64,000 nucleotides of DNA from Zygnema cylindricum. Lineage: Eukaryota; Streptophyta; Zygnematophyceae; Zygnematales; Zygnemataceae. Every line of letters starts with the position of its first letter. Within the stretch, counting starts at the first letter, position 1. Of the stretch, positions 53,073 through 64,000 are shown piece after piece. The translations under genes were made by a program, and so were the position numbers. The notes beneath the pieces were generated by a model, which was not told the DNA's origin, did no database searches, and saw nothing but the letters and a program-made list of their open reading frames with translations. Where the stretch lies: positions 212,693 through 276,692 of the forward strand of contig JBBHKE010000806.1 of the NCBI GenBank assembly GCA_037447655.1. Direction: 5' to 3'.

Positions 53073-54158
53073 TAAATTAAAAAGCACGATGGTAAACCAT
53101 CTGAGTCTGGGGGTACAAAAGGGGTGGCATGACCAACACTGAAAAACAACAATAATTAAAAACAAAAAGAGCGACAAGAACACACCCTAAAAAAAGGAAG
53201 CAACAACAAGGAAAACAAAAACACCTTAACTCAAAATGAAAAGCACGGCAACTCACAAAAACAAAAATACAAACCCCAACCCCAACCCTAACTCAATTAA
53301 ATATCTACGTAAAACAACCCCGTAAGTCCCCCCAGCCCGGAGGAGCACGTTGAAGGAGTTCCGGAGCACGGCGACGATCCATAACCGCAACAGTCGATCG
53401 GAGGAGAATAGAAGCCTGCACTCGTTGTAGAGCCACAGATAAGCGTTGACTGTAAAAAGAAGTAAGGATCGAAGGAGGAGGGCTCCCAGGTCCTCGACGC
53501 TCGAAAGCACGTCGAGCACAAGTACGGAGAAACTCGTCCAGTGCAACACCCAAACAACCAAAGATCTCGACGGCCATCGGGATAAAGTCACCCATAGGGT
53601 CCCGGTGGGCATAATCAAGCTCCTTCGCTTTAGCAGCATCACGAGCTGCCACCCCTAAATGTCGAGCCGCTTGACCAACAACTGTAGCTGAAGTAGGGTT
53701 TGCCAGAACAATATCACCGAAAATGAGACGGGCACCATCAAGCAAAACAACATCGATCCGACGCGAGGGAATAATATGAGAAACCTCACGACGCACAGAA
53801 AAAAACCCACTTTTGAAGCAATAGTGGCAACGGTGTCTCGAATAGTGTCGTGCGCCTGGATCACATCTCCACCATGGGAGCAACGAAGCAAATGGACACC
53901 ATCGAGCCCCAAGACACCACCACATACACAAACAAGAGAGCTAAGTAAAGGAGGATGGGGGAGGCCAAGGCGAAACCGAAGGGCAGTGGTGAACTGAGCT
54001 GGTGAGAATCGGAGAGTGGACAAAATAGGTGTGGCAAAAAGCCAAGACCCAGAACCAGGTCCACCACAAGAGAGAAGACGGGCACGAGAAGAATCGGAGG
54101 GAAGCGCCGTGAGAAGCTCGGATTTAATGGTGGCGACAACCCGGTCGGAAATCGATTC
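53073..54158 (-). mobile_element. Non-LTR retrotransposon, 5'-truncated 3' part (copy A) with zinc knuckle and REL endonuclease
   Basis: On the minus strand the fragment runs from the end of the reverse transcriptase region through a zinc-binding motif (CVCGGVLGLDGVHLLRC) into a restriction-like endonuclease (REL) region: RIDVVLLDGARLIFGDIVLA, then AKAKELDY and FIPMAVEIFGCLG. This C-terminal plan is that of early-branching non-LTR elements (R2 and relatives), which cut target DNA with REL rather than an AP endonuclease. The two parts are in different frames (54185-53655 and 53931-53305), so one frameshift separates them. The 3' end carries the small palindrome GATGGTTTACCATC near 53085, also found at the end of copy C. 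The 5' end breaks off at 54158. Confidence 0.8.
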
Positions 54159-55091
54159 CCCAAATAGACTTATCTTTTCCCTCACCTCTTCTTCAACCTC
54201 TCTCTCCTTGCTTGACCACGAAAGTGCTGCTGCATTGTCGAAGTTTTATTAAGAACGTTTTTTAGCTGTTCATAGGCAATCAAACTGAATTACGTTTGTT
54301 TCACTCATGTTCGTAGTTTCTTGCCCACTCCCACTTTTTCTCCAGTCTCTCCTCTTCATTCCCTACATCCTCCCCCTCTCTCCCCACTATTTATTAGTGT
54401 TTAATGGTTGCCTGACCTTTTTCCTAGCTGTCCTATCCACAGAAGTGCAGAGAACCATTCAAGCAACAGGATGCATTTGTAAAGGCACGTTTTTTCCCTT
54501 AAGGCGTTTTTTTATCACTGTATAGGCAAGGACATTCATACACCAGCACTTAGAACATTTAATAATTAGCGTTCCGGCATCAGAATGGCCTCAGTTTTCT
54601 CCTATATACAGCGAAAGGTGCACATAGAAACACCACCCTAACAAACAAATGAGCCAAAAAACATATTTCCAGGTGCGCAACACCGAAGGTCACATTTGAA
54701 CCTTCCTTTTGGACCCTCAGGTCAGTCGAGGAACCATATTTCAATCAGGCAACAACACATCCATAGTTGCAGTGTATTTTAAGAAACCGGAGGAAATATA
54801 AAATTTACGACAATGCATCACCACAAAAGTCCCCACAAAATCACAGAGAACACATCAGGTGCAAAAAACCAAACTGATCTGCAATGAGTAAACATTCATC
54901 TGAGTTTCCATTATGTCAAAGATGAGAAAAGCAGTATGTCCTAAACTGGCCGATCAAACACACAACCATCTCTTTACAACAACCCAACAGCATCCTCCGA
55001 TATGATTGGATAGCCGCTGACAGTTTTCTCTACTTTTCCACCTCTTGATATACAGCCTCCACTACCTGGGCTCACTAACTAACTGGGCCCA

Positions 55092-55973
55092 TTAGGATGC
55101 TCCATCTGACTCCAGGTTCTGCGGCGAGAGCATTGTCCTGACTCCCTCGAAGTTTCCGGAACCGCTGATGTCAGAGTCTGTTGCGGTACGATTTGCCAGG
55201 TCATGCCAAAGTACACCCACATACGCCTGCCATGCCCATCCATTAAAAAGGCTCCTCTACATCATCACAATTGCACACTACAACACAAGGGCATACAGAC
55301 TACTACAGCATTCTGACCACGGCATTCTACCTGAGAACAGTTCATTCTGAAGAACAAATGACTTCAAATTTGAAGCGATTCCTTGACCAGTGTCATGCCA
55401 CTGAAAGCTGAAAAGGACAGCGATTCAAACAAAAAAAGAAAGTAGATATAAAAGTACATCACGAGCCAGGGTTACCTCTGCCAGTCCAGGTGCTGTGGAG
55501 ATGTGTTGAGGAAGATCACTGCGTTCCCAGTCTGCCTTGCTACTACCCATTTCGCCTCCCTCCGCACCCTCCATGGCCACTTCTGTCACACTCTTCAAGA
55601 CTTCTTGCGGATCAGCTCCTTCTTGAAGCTTTTGCGCTGTCTTCTCCACAGCCATCTGCCATCAAGCCCCGGCAATGAAGTAAAGTCTTCATAGCTTTAG
55701 CATATGCAGTTCCCTTTCCACACACGCTCACAGAATCGCACATAAATGATTGCATTCACAAATTCTAAGGTTTTCACATACGAAACACGGCAAGCAAATC
55801 AAAACATGCATATACAAATACAGAGAAAAGAAAAAGAGGCAGAGTCCACGTACCCTCCGCCTCTTGAAAGGCGAGCTTCGCAAATATGCATCGCTCAGTG
55901 GCCGTTGCGGCTCCATTGAAGCCTGCCTTTTTTCATCCTCAGCGAGCTGAGCATTCATCATTTCCACCTCCTC
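55092..55973 (-). CDS. Last four exons of an unidentified host gene with a BAG6-like C-terminal motif
   Basis: Exons in transcript order: 55973-55854, 55655-55476, 55400-55331, 55177-55092, with clean GT-AG junctions in phases 0, 0 and 1 and a TAA stop at 55092-55094; together 151 residues. The first exon contains QRPLSDAYLRSSPFKRRR, which strongly recalls the PLSDAYL...KRRK segment near the C-terminus of BAG6/Scythe, the chaperone that guards tail-anchored and misfolded proteins; the remaining exons (QEGADPQEVLKSVTEVA, WHDTGQGIASNLKS) are unfamiliar. Upstream exons, expected to include a ubiquitin-like domain if this is a BAG6 relative, were not found in the window; the intron before exon 55973 contains a retroelement in the same orientation. 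The gene converges with the ATP synthase gene. The exon structure is well supported, the name is not. Confidence 0.6.
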
Positions 55974-56063
55974 CTGCACAACTTTTGACAGCCCATGATG
56001 AAATCTTGTTTTTTCTCCCCATCTCCCCATCTCCCCCGCTCTCCCTCTCCCCCCCTCTCCCGC

Positions 56064-58256
56064 TCCGACGCGAGGGAATAATATGAGAAACCTCACGACG
56101 CACAGAAAAAAACCCACTTTTGAAGCAATAGTGGCAACGGTGTCTCGAATAGTGTCGTGCGCCTGGATCACATCTCCACCATGGGAGCAACGAAGCAAAT
56201 GGACACCATCGAGCCCCAAGACACCACCACATACACAAACAAGAGAGCTAAGTAAAGGAGGATGGGGGAGGCCAAGGCGAAACCGAAGGGCAGTGGTGAA
56301 CTGAGCTGGTGAGAATCGGAGAGTGGACAAAATAGGTGTGGCAAAAAGCCAAGACCCAGAACCAGGTCCACCACAAGAGAGAAGACGGGCACGAGAAGAA
56401 TCGGAGGGAAGCGGCGTGAGAAGCTCGGATTTAATGGTGGCGACAACCCGATTGGAAATCAATTCTTGGATACGCTCAACAGATTTTGTAACAAGGGTCG
56501 AGAAAATTGGCACATCCACAAGGGAATGGGGAGGAGGAGAACGTGACGCGTCCAATACAGATCGCTGGAAAGCGAACACACCGTCTGAAACCCGGGGGAT
56601 AAGAGTAGCTAGAACGCGGGTGTCCCTAGCCAAGAAACGGGAAACAATTGTAGAGGCAATAAGACACCAACTTCCCAAATAGGTAGCTGGAGCAACACGA
56701 GCGATCGATAATAGACCCAACCCCCCAGCAGAGACAGGGAGGGATGCCTGAATGCGGGCCGATGGCCCAGACTCGCGATCAAATGCCCCGCGACCTAACA
56801 GAGAGTGGAGGACGTCCATGAGGCGATCGTCAAAAGCCGAGAGAGAGGAGAGAAATGTCGAGGTGGGAGGGGAAGTACGAGTGAGGTAAGACGGGCGGTG
56901 GGGAAAACACCTTGTTAACATAGCAAAAGCAAATTGGGGATCGGGAAGGTGAGGAAGGTCGTCCACTAGGGCTAGAAATATCTGCAGAGCATCATGAAGG
57001 AATTGGGTCACGAAAGTATCTGAACCAAGGGGGCAACCTAGCACACGAATGCCATCGGAGGGAGAAGGGGTTTGAAAACCAGGAGGGGTAGTAAACGAAA
57101 GTGGAATATCCTGAGGAGACCGAATAACACACTTTGACGGCTGAACTGAAAGGTTGAGTTCGGCTAAACTTTCCTTGAAAAAATCATATGCCAACACGAC
57201 TTGTTCTCTCGGCCCAATAATGTGCGTATCATCTGCGACCAAAGGAAAAAGGCAAGAAGGGAAGGCGGTTGCGGAGGCACGAAGGGCCCGATAATGGGCA
57301 AAGGCGAACAAAGGTCCGCCGAGAGTGTCACCTTGGCGAGTGCCAGTAGCAGAGGAGAGAGGAATAATATCACCATCGGCCGAGAAGGAAAGGCTGCTTG
57401 TCAAAGAATAGAAAGACCTCACAAAGGGGAACAATTGGACAATCGGAGATGGAGCCACCATAAGCTCTGAAAAAATCACGTTCCGATCCACCGTATTAAA
57501 TGCATTGGAAACGTCGACTTGAAGGACCAACCAATCCGGATGTACATCCAACAAAGCCCGAATCCCATGGACCACGGCCTCACAACCCCCTCTCGTGGTC
57601 ACTCCAAACTGATGGGGAGAGAAATAATCATGGAAAGCCGGTTGGAGCTGGAGACATATCGCACGAGCCACCAATCTATATAAAACCTCTCCCACGGCAA
57701 TAGGGCGGATCCCACCATTAGGTTTGGCGATTTCCACAAGGCGGGACGGCGTGAGAAGATCACAAATCTTAGGGGGAACATCCCCACTAGCTATAAGGGA
57801 ACATACTCGAAAAAACACATCGAACCCCTGGGCACCCGATTCAGGGGGCAAAACATTGCGAAACAACTCATATACTGTGCGCGAGGGGCCCCCCGCTGAA
57901 AGGTGAGGAGAAGAGCTAAGAGCCTTAATGAAAACCTCCCGATCCAAAGTAAAACTCTCAAAAGGCTCAAAGGTGTGGATGGAAAGGGGTAAAGGGGAAG
58001 GGGCAAGGGGGTGGAGAGCTCGAAGGACCTCAATAGTGGAAGAAGATCCGGGGGCAGGGGTGAATGGTTGTAGGGCCAGAACCACTCTAGAAAGCTCACC
58101 AACTCGGCCTAAGTGAATCGCTCGACGATAAGAGGCCGGGACATCCGATGGCTTAGGTGGCCGACGTGGTATGAAAGAGGAGCTCGATACCCGATCCTCA
58201 TGCTCGGCGTGGAGGGACTTCCAGTCACCCCGAAGGAATCGGCGACAACGCGCCAT
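56064..58256 (-). pseudogene. Reverse transcriptase frame of retroelement copy B
   Basis: From ATG 58256 the frame is open for about 730 codons up to the break at 56064 and then runs by chance into the neighbouring host exon. Reverse transcriptase blocks are intact: NGGIRPIAVGEVLYRLVA (near residue 181), QVDVSNAFNTVDR with the first catalytic Asp (near 246), GTRQGDTLGGPLF (near 304), VADDTHIIGP with the Asp pair (near 340), and LSVQPSKC. A zinc knuckle (CVCGG...HLLRC) follows. The REL endonuclease is missing, and at least two frame changes separate it from the zinc finger at 58494-58727, so this copy is probably dead although the polymerase core is well preserved. Confidence 0.85.
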
Positions 58257-58735
58257 AGTTTCTCTAGCCCCACTGCCCCCTCCACGACTTGGAAGGACTA
58301 GCACCTAGAGAGAGAACATAAGAAGTAGGTGCCAAGGAGCAATGTCCGCCGGGTTTGAAGAAATGTGGGACAAGGGGAGGTGGAGGGCATCTTGTACTAT
58401 TATCCTGACGGCCACAGGAATACGGGTGTACAATCGCGGGCGGGGGGCTCCCAAATCATAAGCTCCCAAAACATCTAACTCACGTACGAAATTCTAATCC
58501 TCATCTGTGGGGCCGGACGGGAGTGTGGTCGACAATGATTGAGGAGAGGTGATAGACAAAGGACCACCCAAGGTTATACAATGTCGACAACTCCGTGTAT
58601 GAAGGGAAATGTCGGCCCCAGCGGCAAAAAGGTTGTGACACCCAGGACATTCCAAACGCCTCGAAGGTTTACGAGGTTTGGGCGGAGGTGGGGGAGGGAG
58701 AAGGGAATAAGAAGGGCTTCCGGACATGGTTAATA
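56064..58735 (-). mobile_element. Non-LTR retrotransposon, 5' part with zinc finger and reverse transcriptase (copy B)
   Basis: The element starts near 58735 with ATG 58727 and a C2H2 zinc finger (CPGCHNLFAAGADISLHTRSC), followed after frame breaks by the reverse transcriptase frame and the zinc knuckle. It stops abruptly at 56064 inside the region before the REL endonuclease and is joined to a CTCCCC-rich sequence. Losing the 3' end is unusual, as such elements normally lose the 5' end. The first 402 bp at the break (56064-56465) are nearly identical to 53757-54158 of copy A. Confidence 0.85.
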
Positions 58736-58981
58736 AGTCAAAGACGACATGGGAATTGGGAGGGTGAGAGGAAGAGAAAGTGTGGGAGAGGAAAATGAAC
58801 CATGTGGGATGGATGGGGAAATTGGTAGGAACAAGAATGTAACATAAATTTTGATGTCGGAAAAGAAAGGGGCGGGGGGAGTGGGGGGGGGGAGGGAGTG
58901 TGGGAAGGAGAGGTTCAAGAATCGGTTTTGGGTGTGTAAGTGGTATAGGTGATGGGGTGGGGAGGGGGGGGGGGGGGGGGT
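58736..58981 (+). repeat. G-rich tracts, including an 18-G run
   Basis: Purine- and G-rich DNA with GGGGGGGG runs at 58884-58895 and 58963-58980, a candidate for G-quadruplex structure and for assembly errors. It may be the 5' leader of retroelement copy B. Confidence 0.85.
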
Positions 58982-59738
58982 GTTATTAATTTAGGTTACA
59001 ATATGGTTCTATAATAATTATATAGATGGTACTGAAACTTTCACCCTGTAGGTCTTTGAAAAAAAAATATGTAGGTTCTAACCTTGAACTCCTGGTGACA
59101 TGTATTTAACCGATTTGGACTTTTTTTGTCATTTTGTTCCAAGAAAAGGACAATATAGAAGCTTCATTTGGCAGAGATCATAGGATAATGACGTTGAAGG
59201 AATTTGCTCTAATGTGGCAGATAAATTATTCAGTTTTGAGGCAAATCGTATGTAGAAACATCCAAAATTTTGTACGAACTACACGATCTACCTTAAAAAC
59301 AAGGGTAAAAGTTCGACATTGTAATTTAGGCTACCATACTATCGTCGTATGTCAAGCTGACTTGTAATATCGACCTTTTGGAACTTTGATTACAAAACAA
59401 CATTAGTTAAAAAACCCTAAAAAACATTATAACTCCCCTGGATCCCAAGTATTTAAATTTCATATGTGTGGCTAGTACGGTACTGTAGTACTTGCGTTAC
59501 AAGGTAGTGAATCCTAGTAACCATACAAAAAAATGTACAAAAGAAAGTACGCAAAGTGATGATTGGTGCTTTATTCCCTTCTTTCATACACTTCCTTTCT
59601 TTCGTATGCTTTACTGTTAAACTAACCAGTAAAGTGAGCATTAACGTATTCACACACAGTTATGAGGGATGATTTGTGTTTATTTTTCATTCCAGCTTCA
59701 GTCCATTTATTTTTGGGAATTGATCATTGCACTGACTT
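58982..59738. other. AT-rich DNA, nothing recognised
   Basis: The frame 59134-59367 plus is short and matches no known family. No upstream exon of the BAG6-like gene was found here. Confidence 0.35.
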
Positions 59739-61223
59739 TACCATGAATCGTTATTAGACTATAGAAATTATTAGTATCAATAATAAACTAGTGTCATTGA
59801 TTCTAATTTGTGTATCAATACCATTATGAAAAAATGTTTTATTGTAATTTCTCTATAACGCTGATTTAGGTAAACAGAATCCGCTGTCATTACATATACG
59901 TTAAAATAGGTAGAAGTACAAAATCTGACAATTCGTACCACGTCGCGTCCTTTCAATGTAATTAATCCATAGTTCTAAGGGTACGTCCCCATGTAAGCGA
60001 TACTTTGAAAAAGTACCTTGGACTTTAGTGAAGTGTTCCGTACTACTTTGAAAAGCGTCCCTATGTGAAGAAATGAAATCAGAACTTTAACATGTGACGG
60101 TTGTAGACATAGGTACAACTTTGTGACGGTTGACGACGACTACGAAATTGGTGACGCCAACAAAAATAGCGACAGTTGTAGACGTCTACATTTCTGTAAT
60201 TTTGTGACATGAAAGATGTTTAAGGTTTTGTAACATTGTGACGTCATGCTCACTTGTGACGTCACAGATTCAAAAAATTTCGGCCATGGATACTCGATTT
60301 CGTTTTCTCTACTTTTTTCGCTCTACTTGCCATAAAAATATACATAAAGGTAGTCAAAATAATTATTTTTCAAATATCTTTCATTTCATACCATTTTTGT
60401 CGTGCCTCTTTCTAAAAAGTGTGAGATAAAAGTGATAGTGTGAGAGGGAGAGGGGAGAAGCGACGACTGCACAAAGTTTTGCAAAGGACCCATGAACGAA
60501 AGTGGAGGTCCGAGACCCTTTTCCGTACACGCTCGTCTTTTTCGTACATGCACGTGACGGGCAGGGAGAAAAATAGCGAGTACTCTCCCTCGTCCCAAAA
60601 AATTTCCACTCGTGTGGCGCGTGCGTGGTCATTTTTAATTCGTTGTTTGGGTGGTACTTTCCCTGAGATCAGGTCGCGAGGTGATTTTTGAAGAAGTTTT
60701 TTGACGGGCTGGATTCTCTTGCCCAGGGGTCGAAAAAAAGAAAACGCCAAAATGACGTTCACATGACGAAAAACATGAATTACATTCAAAGTATCGACTT
60801 GAAGTTTGCTTGATTTTTTTGTACGGCTAAAGTTTTTCTCGTACGGAACTGCGTTTTGGGTGAAAACGACAGATTAAAGTCGATCCTTTAATACATGAGG
60901 ACGTATCCTAATTTGGGTTTGCGAACGCGTTTGTCGCAAACTCGACTCCACGTTTATTCTAAGCGTAGTTCTGTATGCAACCGACATAAGTTAACTTCAA
61001 TTTTCGTACGATTTTCGGTAATCAAGTACAGTTTTGTACAAGCAAACACATTTCGTACACAACACTATTCATGAAATAAGTATGGTAGTTCCATTGACGC
61101 TAATTCACAAGAGCCGTAATTAACGTCACGAATAAAATAGAATCAATCGTTTTTCGGGTATCAATGTCAAAATTTTGGGGCGCCGATATAGAGTACATAA
61201 GTATAATAACGATTCACGGTGTA
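59739..61223. mobile_element. Possible long MITE family A member (1.5 kb) with internal insertions
   Basis: Left end TACCATGAATCGTTATTAG and right end AATAACGATTCACGGTGTA match the short element 2354-2556 at both ends (inner words TATAGAAATTATTAGT and GTATCAATGTCAAAATTTTG are shared). The middle, about 59975-61080, is unrelated to the short copy and may be a further insertion; the frames within it match nothing. It could also be two separate solo ends. Confidence 0.45.
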
Positions 61224-61291
61224 CTGGTTGCGCGCGGTCACCCACGTCAGCTTGTCAAACATTGTACAATTTAAGTGCACATTGCTGCAAG

Positions 61292-61590
61292 TTAAGTACC
61301 GTTAGTTTAGATTTGACGGTCAATCCTCTGAACATCTTTGACTTGCGAGATATCGTAACAACCGGTTTAAATTTTGCCACGTTTATGAAAGTCTACCGTG
61401 AAGAAAATCGAAAATTCACACTGCCGGCCAAGGTTCACGGTAACAAAACTGCGGCAACCACATGTAAATAGAAGCGTTGCGTGCAAACACTTTTCCACTT
61501 TACGTGAACTCCACTTTGAGAGCACATGTTGTCGCAGTTCTTATTTTTATTGTTATTTACATGTGGCCTTTGCAGTTTTGTTACCGTAAA
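61292..61590. repeat. Dispersed repeat S, copy 2, with internal inverted repeat
   Basis: 61292-61545 matches the complement of 29035-29290. Within it, ACGGTAACAAAACTGCGGCA at 61438 is answered by GCAGTTTTGTTACCGTAAAT at 61570 in inverted orientation, so the stretch can fold into a hairpin of about 150 bp. Confidence 0.65.
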
Positions 61591-62647
61591 TTTGCGACCA
61601 AAATAGGTTTCCGTTGTCTACGCGCAACCAAAATAGTCACTTCGATGATAAATTCCCTTTTTTATTACATTATGGAAGGAAGTCGAGTTGATCATGAGAT
61701 GAATATCATGTTTCCCGATTAGCAGGTTTAGGCCTACATAATGTATGAATGCTATTTTACGTCCACTATTTTTTAAACCATGTTCAGTGGATTTGCGATG
61801 AAGCGGTAAATGGCTCCTATTTTCATAATTGTTGTTCAAGTAAAGAATTGTGCAATGCTTTTGAATCATAAACGTTGGAATTTGCGAATTTTACAAAGGC
61901 AAAAAATAAGGATCTAATTTATAGTGTTTTTCTTGCTATTTTTTTAGATTCGGAGGTGTTCCATAGTGATGGAAATCAAAGTTAGAGTCCAAGGGGACCA
62001 ACTGCTTATCACCTTTTTGTACTTTTAAAATGAAAGATGATACTTCATAGTGGTAAACGTCTACACTCTTTCGTAATTTCTTGTCGTTTGTATGGTTTAT
62101 AAGTGTTTGGAGAAAACACAAGTCATGAAAGTCAGCACCATTCTCGTCTTAAGGTGTAGTTACGTCACACGAAAAGTGAGGTATATTACATAATTTTGTA
62201 CTTGACCGTACCAAGCCGTACCAGACCGTACTACTTTTTGCGTGATTTTTTTAGAAACAACATTATAGAAGATACGATTTTGATTCCCCAAGGGTCCGGG
62301 ATAAAACATTCACTATCCGGTTATATTATGGTTTTCATCCACGAAGCAATCGCTCCATCTGCCTCTGTAATGGTGCACCCACCTCACGGAGGTGAGCACA
62401 CAATCACATAACCTGTATAATTTCTACACCTGGACAATATAGACTCGTGCAACGAAGGACTACCACGAAATATTTCACACGTCGCGAAAGCCACGTGCAT
62501 TCTAACAGGGTGGATGCGAATCCACCAAAATCTAACAAAGAATCTTTGCCCGAAGATATCGCGTCACGCTCCTTTTGTCTTTTGTTAATCTTTGTGGTTG
62601 CACGCGCTTTGAGTTTTCGTTTAAAAAAGTAAAGGTTGAAAATAAGA
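61591..62647. other. AT-rich intergenic DNA, nothing recognised
   Basis: Short frames only. A stretch near 61621-61670 resembles 29339-29390 (CGCAACCAAAATAGTCACT). Confidence 0.35.
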
Positions 62648-63190
62648 AGAATACTTTATTATGAAAACCATGATGGTTAAACCATCTAAGTATAAAACTT
62701 GATTGAAATGGAAAATTGATTACTACCATTAAAGGCTTCAAATGGAAAACCGAAAGTACGTACGAAAACTACAAAAAATTAACAAAACTAAGAGTAAACA
62801 TAACATAAACAAAAGAAAAAAAAAACAAACACTGAAACTACACTACAAGAGCACTAAAAACCACGCTATACACAAGCTCTAAATGGCAAAATGGGCTGTC
62901 AGCCCAAAGCCTAAAACAAGTCCACACTAAAGGTTTAAGCGACAAATATCACCAGTGTGCACCGAGTGGCGTGGAGGTAAGTATAACAAGCCTCACCCAT
63001 CGTTCATCACCGTGCTTTGTCGGATAAGGGCCGATGCTTGAGATGGTTGAAGGGCAAAAAAATTAAGCTGGCGATAAAAATATGACATGAGAGTCGGGGG
63101 AGGGCTACCAAGTCCCCGAACCTTAAAAGAAAACCGGGCACAATCACGGATGAAGTTTTCGAACGACGAGTCAAGGTCCTAAATATCTTC
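62648..63190 (-). mobile_element. Non-LTR retrotransposon, 3'-terminal fragment (copy C)
   Basis: The minus strand reads SFENFIRDCARFSFKVRGLG then SPPPTLMSYFY and ALQPSQASALIRQSTV, matching the end of the REL region in copy A (EFLRTCARRAF, SPPPSILTSFY, ALQRVQASILLRSTVAV). The 3' end carries GATGGTTTAACCATC near 62660, the same small palindrome as copy A near 53085. It is a 5'-truncated, diverged copy. Confidence 0.75.
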
Positions 63191-64000
63191 AAAGCAGAAT
63201 ACTGGCTGCAAATGCAGGCGCTAAAAACGATAGATTGTCTGCGAATAAAAGGGCGTTTAAGTGGTTCAATGACATCTTACGCATATTTCGTTTAGCAACA
63301 TAGTACAAAAATGTAGATTTCACATTGAAATTGGTGGGTTTGCAAATTTTTGAGATTTTTAATATCTGAACTTTGAATTACGTGGTACCACCACTAAAAA
63401 GTCTAAAATCAAGACACGTATCTTTACAAACATTACCAGATGTAGCTTAGTTTTTATGTAATATTGTTGTCCGTACCGTACAATTACAGAGTTCTCTCGG
63501 TGTAACCCCACCCTTAGGGCTGGGGTTCCTTACTTCCATTAGATGGCCTCAGTAAAAGTACAGATACGTTTACTGGATGTCGTGGGTTGCCGTGGGTTCC
63601 ATTTCATCGCGTCAGTAAACTACTTTTTGGCTCATTCTGGCTGGTACGATGTGGGTTACTGATTTTGAAAACCTATAACGAATCTGTACGATGTGGGTTT
63701 CTGATTCTTAAAAGCTATAAAGAATCTTTGAAAGCAGAGTGTGAACGTAATATATGTACCAGCGGCATTTACGATCATTTATTTAGGGAAACCTTATAGT
63801 GGAATGTAATGAAAAAACGTTAAAGATTCTTTCTAAGGGCGTGTCCCCATGTAACCGATATTTTGAAACGTTATTTTGGAATTTAGCGCTGATTTTACGG
63901 TGTACTTTTCAAAGTGTGCCTATGTCAATCGTTACTTGCGCGTTTATTATTTTGAATATGTGGCAGTTGTACACGTCGCCAATACTTGCGACACCTGTAG
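63191..64000. other. Intergenic DNA with a fragment of a dispersed repeat
   Basis: GGGCGTGTCCCCATGTAACC at 63838 resembles GGGTACGTCCCCATGTAAGC at 59979, which suggests the end of a further repeat family running out of the window. Near 63650 and 63685 the word CGATGTGGGTT is repeated in tandem fashion. No gene. Confidence 0.4.

Noticed and set aside
53265-53292. Telomere-like CCCCAACCCTAAC words
   Set aside because: Only a few irregular units inside the 3' region of a retroelement copy; not a telomeric array.
55728-56063. Continuation of the reverse transcriptase frame into the BAG6-like exon as one protein
   Set aside because: The join lies in CTCCCC-rich DNA and the host exon has its own clean acceptor at 55974-55975; the open frame across it is chance.

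Overview
The window is nuclear DNA of a green plant (streptophyte lineage), and most of it is non-coding. The evidence is the spliced genes: a mitochondrial ATP synthase gamma subunit with plant-type wording, a protein carrying the plant bHLH-MYC_N domain, and a secreted two-cupin 11S-globulin-like protein. Introns carry normal GT-AG signals, apart from two GC-AG introns. Nothing in the sequence names the species; the repeat families look unlike those of common seed plants, and a charophyte alga or seedless plant is only a guess.

Layout. 0-0.4 kb: first exon of the chaperonin CCT8, minus strand, leaving the window. 0.7-6.8 kb: repeats (MITEs, a small hAT, a pentanucleotide satellite, an AT satellite inside a duplicated segment) and unannotated DNA. 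6.9-9.9 kb: a single-exon gene, plus strand, for an acidic TSSC4-like protein. 12.2-13.3 kb: a GC-richer reading frame, minus strand, that looks like an HNH-type nuclease of the kind seen in algae and giant viruses. 14.4-24.6 kb: an eight-exon gene, minus strand, for a 1340-residue bHLH-MYC_N (LHW / WNK-related) protein without a visible bHLH. 25-40 kb: a repeat field with paired hAT elements, MITEs and a 1.5 kb almost pure polypyrimidine tract. 40.3-43.4 kb: eight-exon cupin gene, minus strand. 45.4-51.3 kb: nine-exon ATP synthase gamma gene, plus strand. 51.8-63.2 kb: four pieces of one non-LTR retrotransposon family (reverse transcriptase plus restriction-like endonuclease) around the last four exons of a host gene with a BAG6-like C-terminal motif. 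The right end is repeats.

The genes do not form a pathway; they are ordinary neighbouring eukaryotic genes (protein folding, splicing-factor assembly, transcription, storage or secretion, respiration). The most informative features are structural: two paralogous repeats that are each other's empty site for hAT insertions, a TA-flanked MITE family with at least six copies, GC-AG introns with identical donor sequence, repeated duplication of splice-site regions in the MYC_N gene, and a 402 bp retroelement segment repeated directly on either side of host exons. All gene models were built by hand from splice signals and reading phase; family assignments rest on remembered motifs and were not checked by database search.
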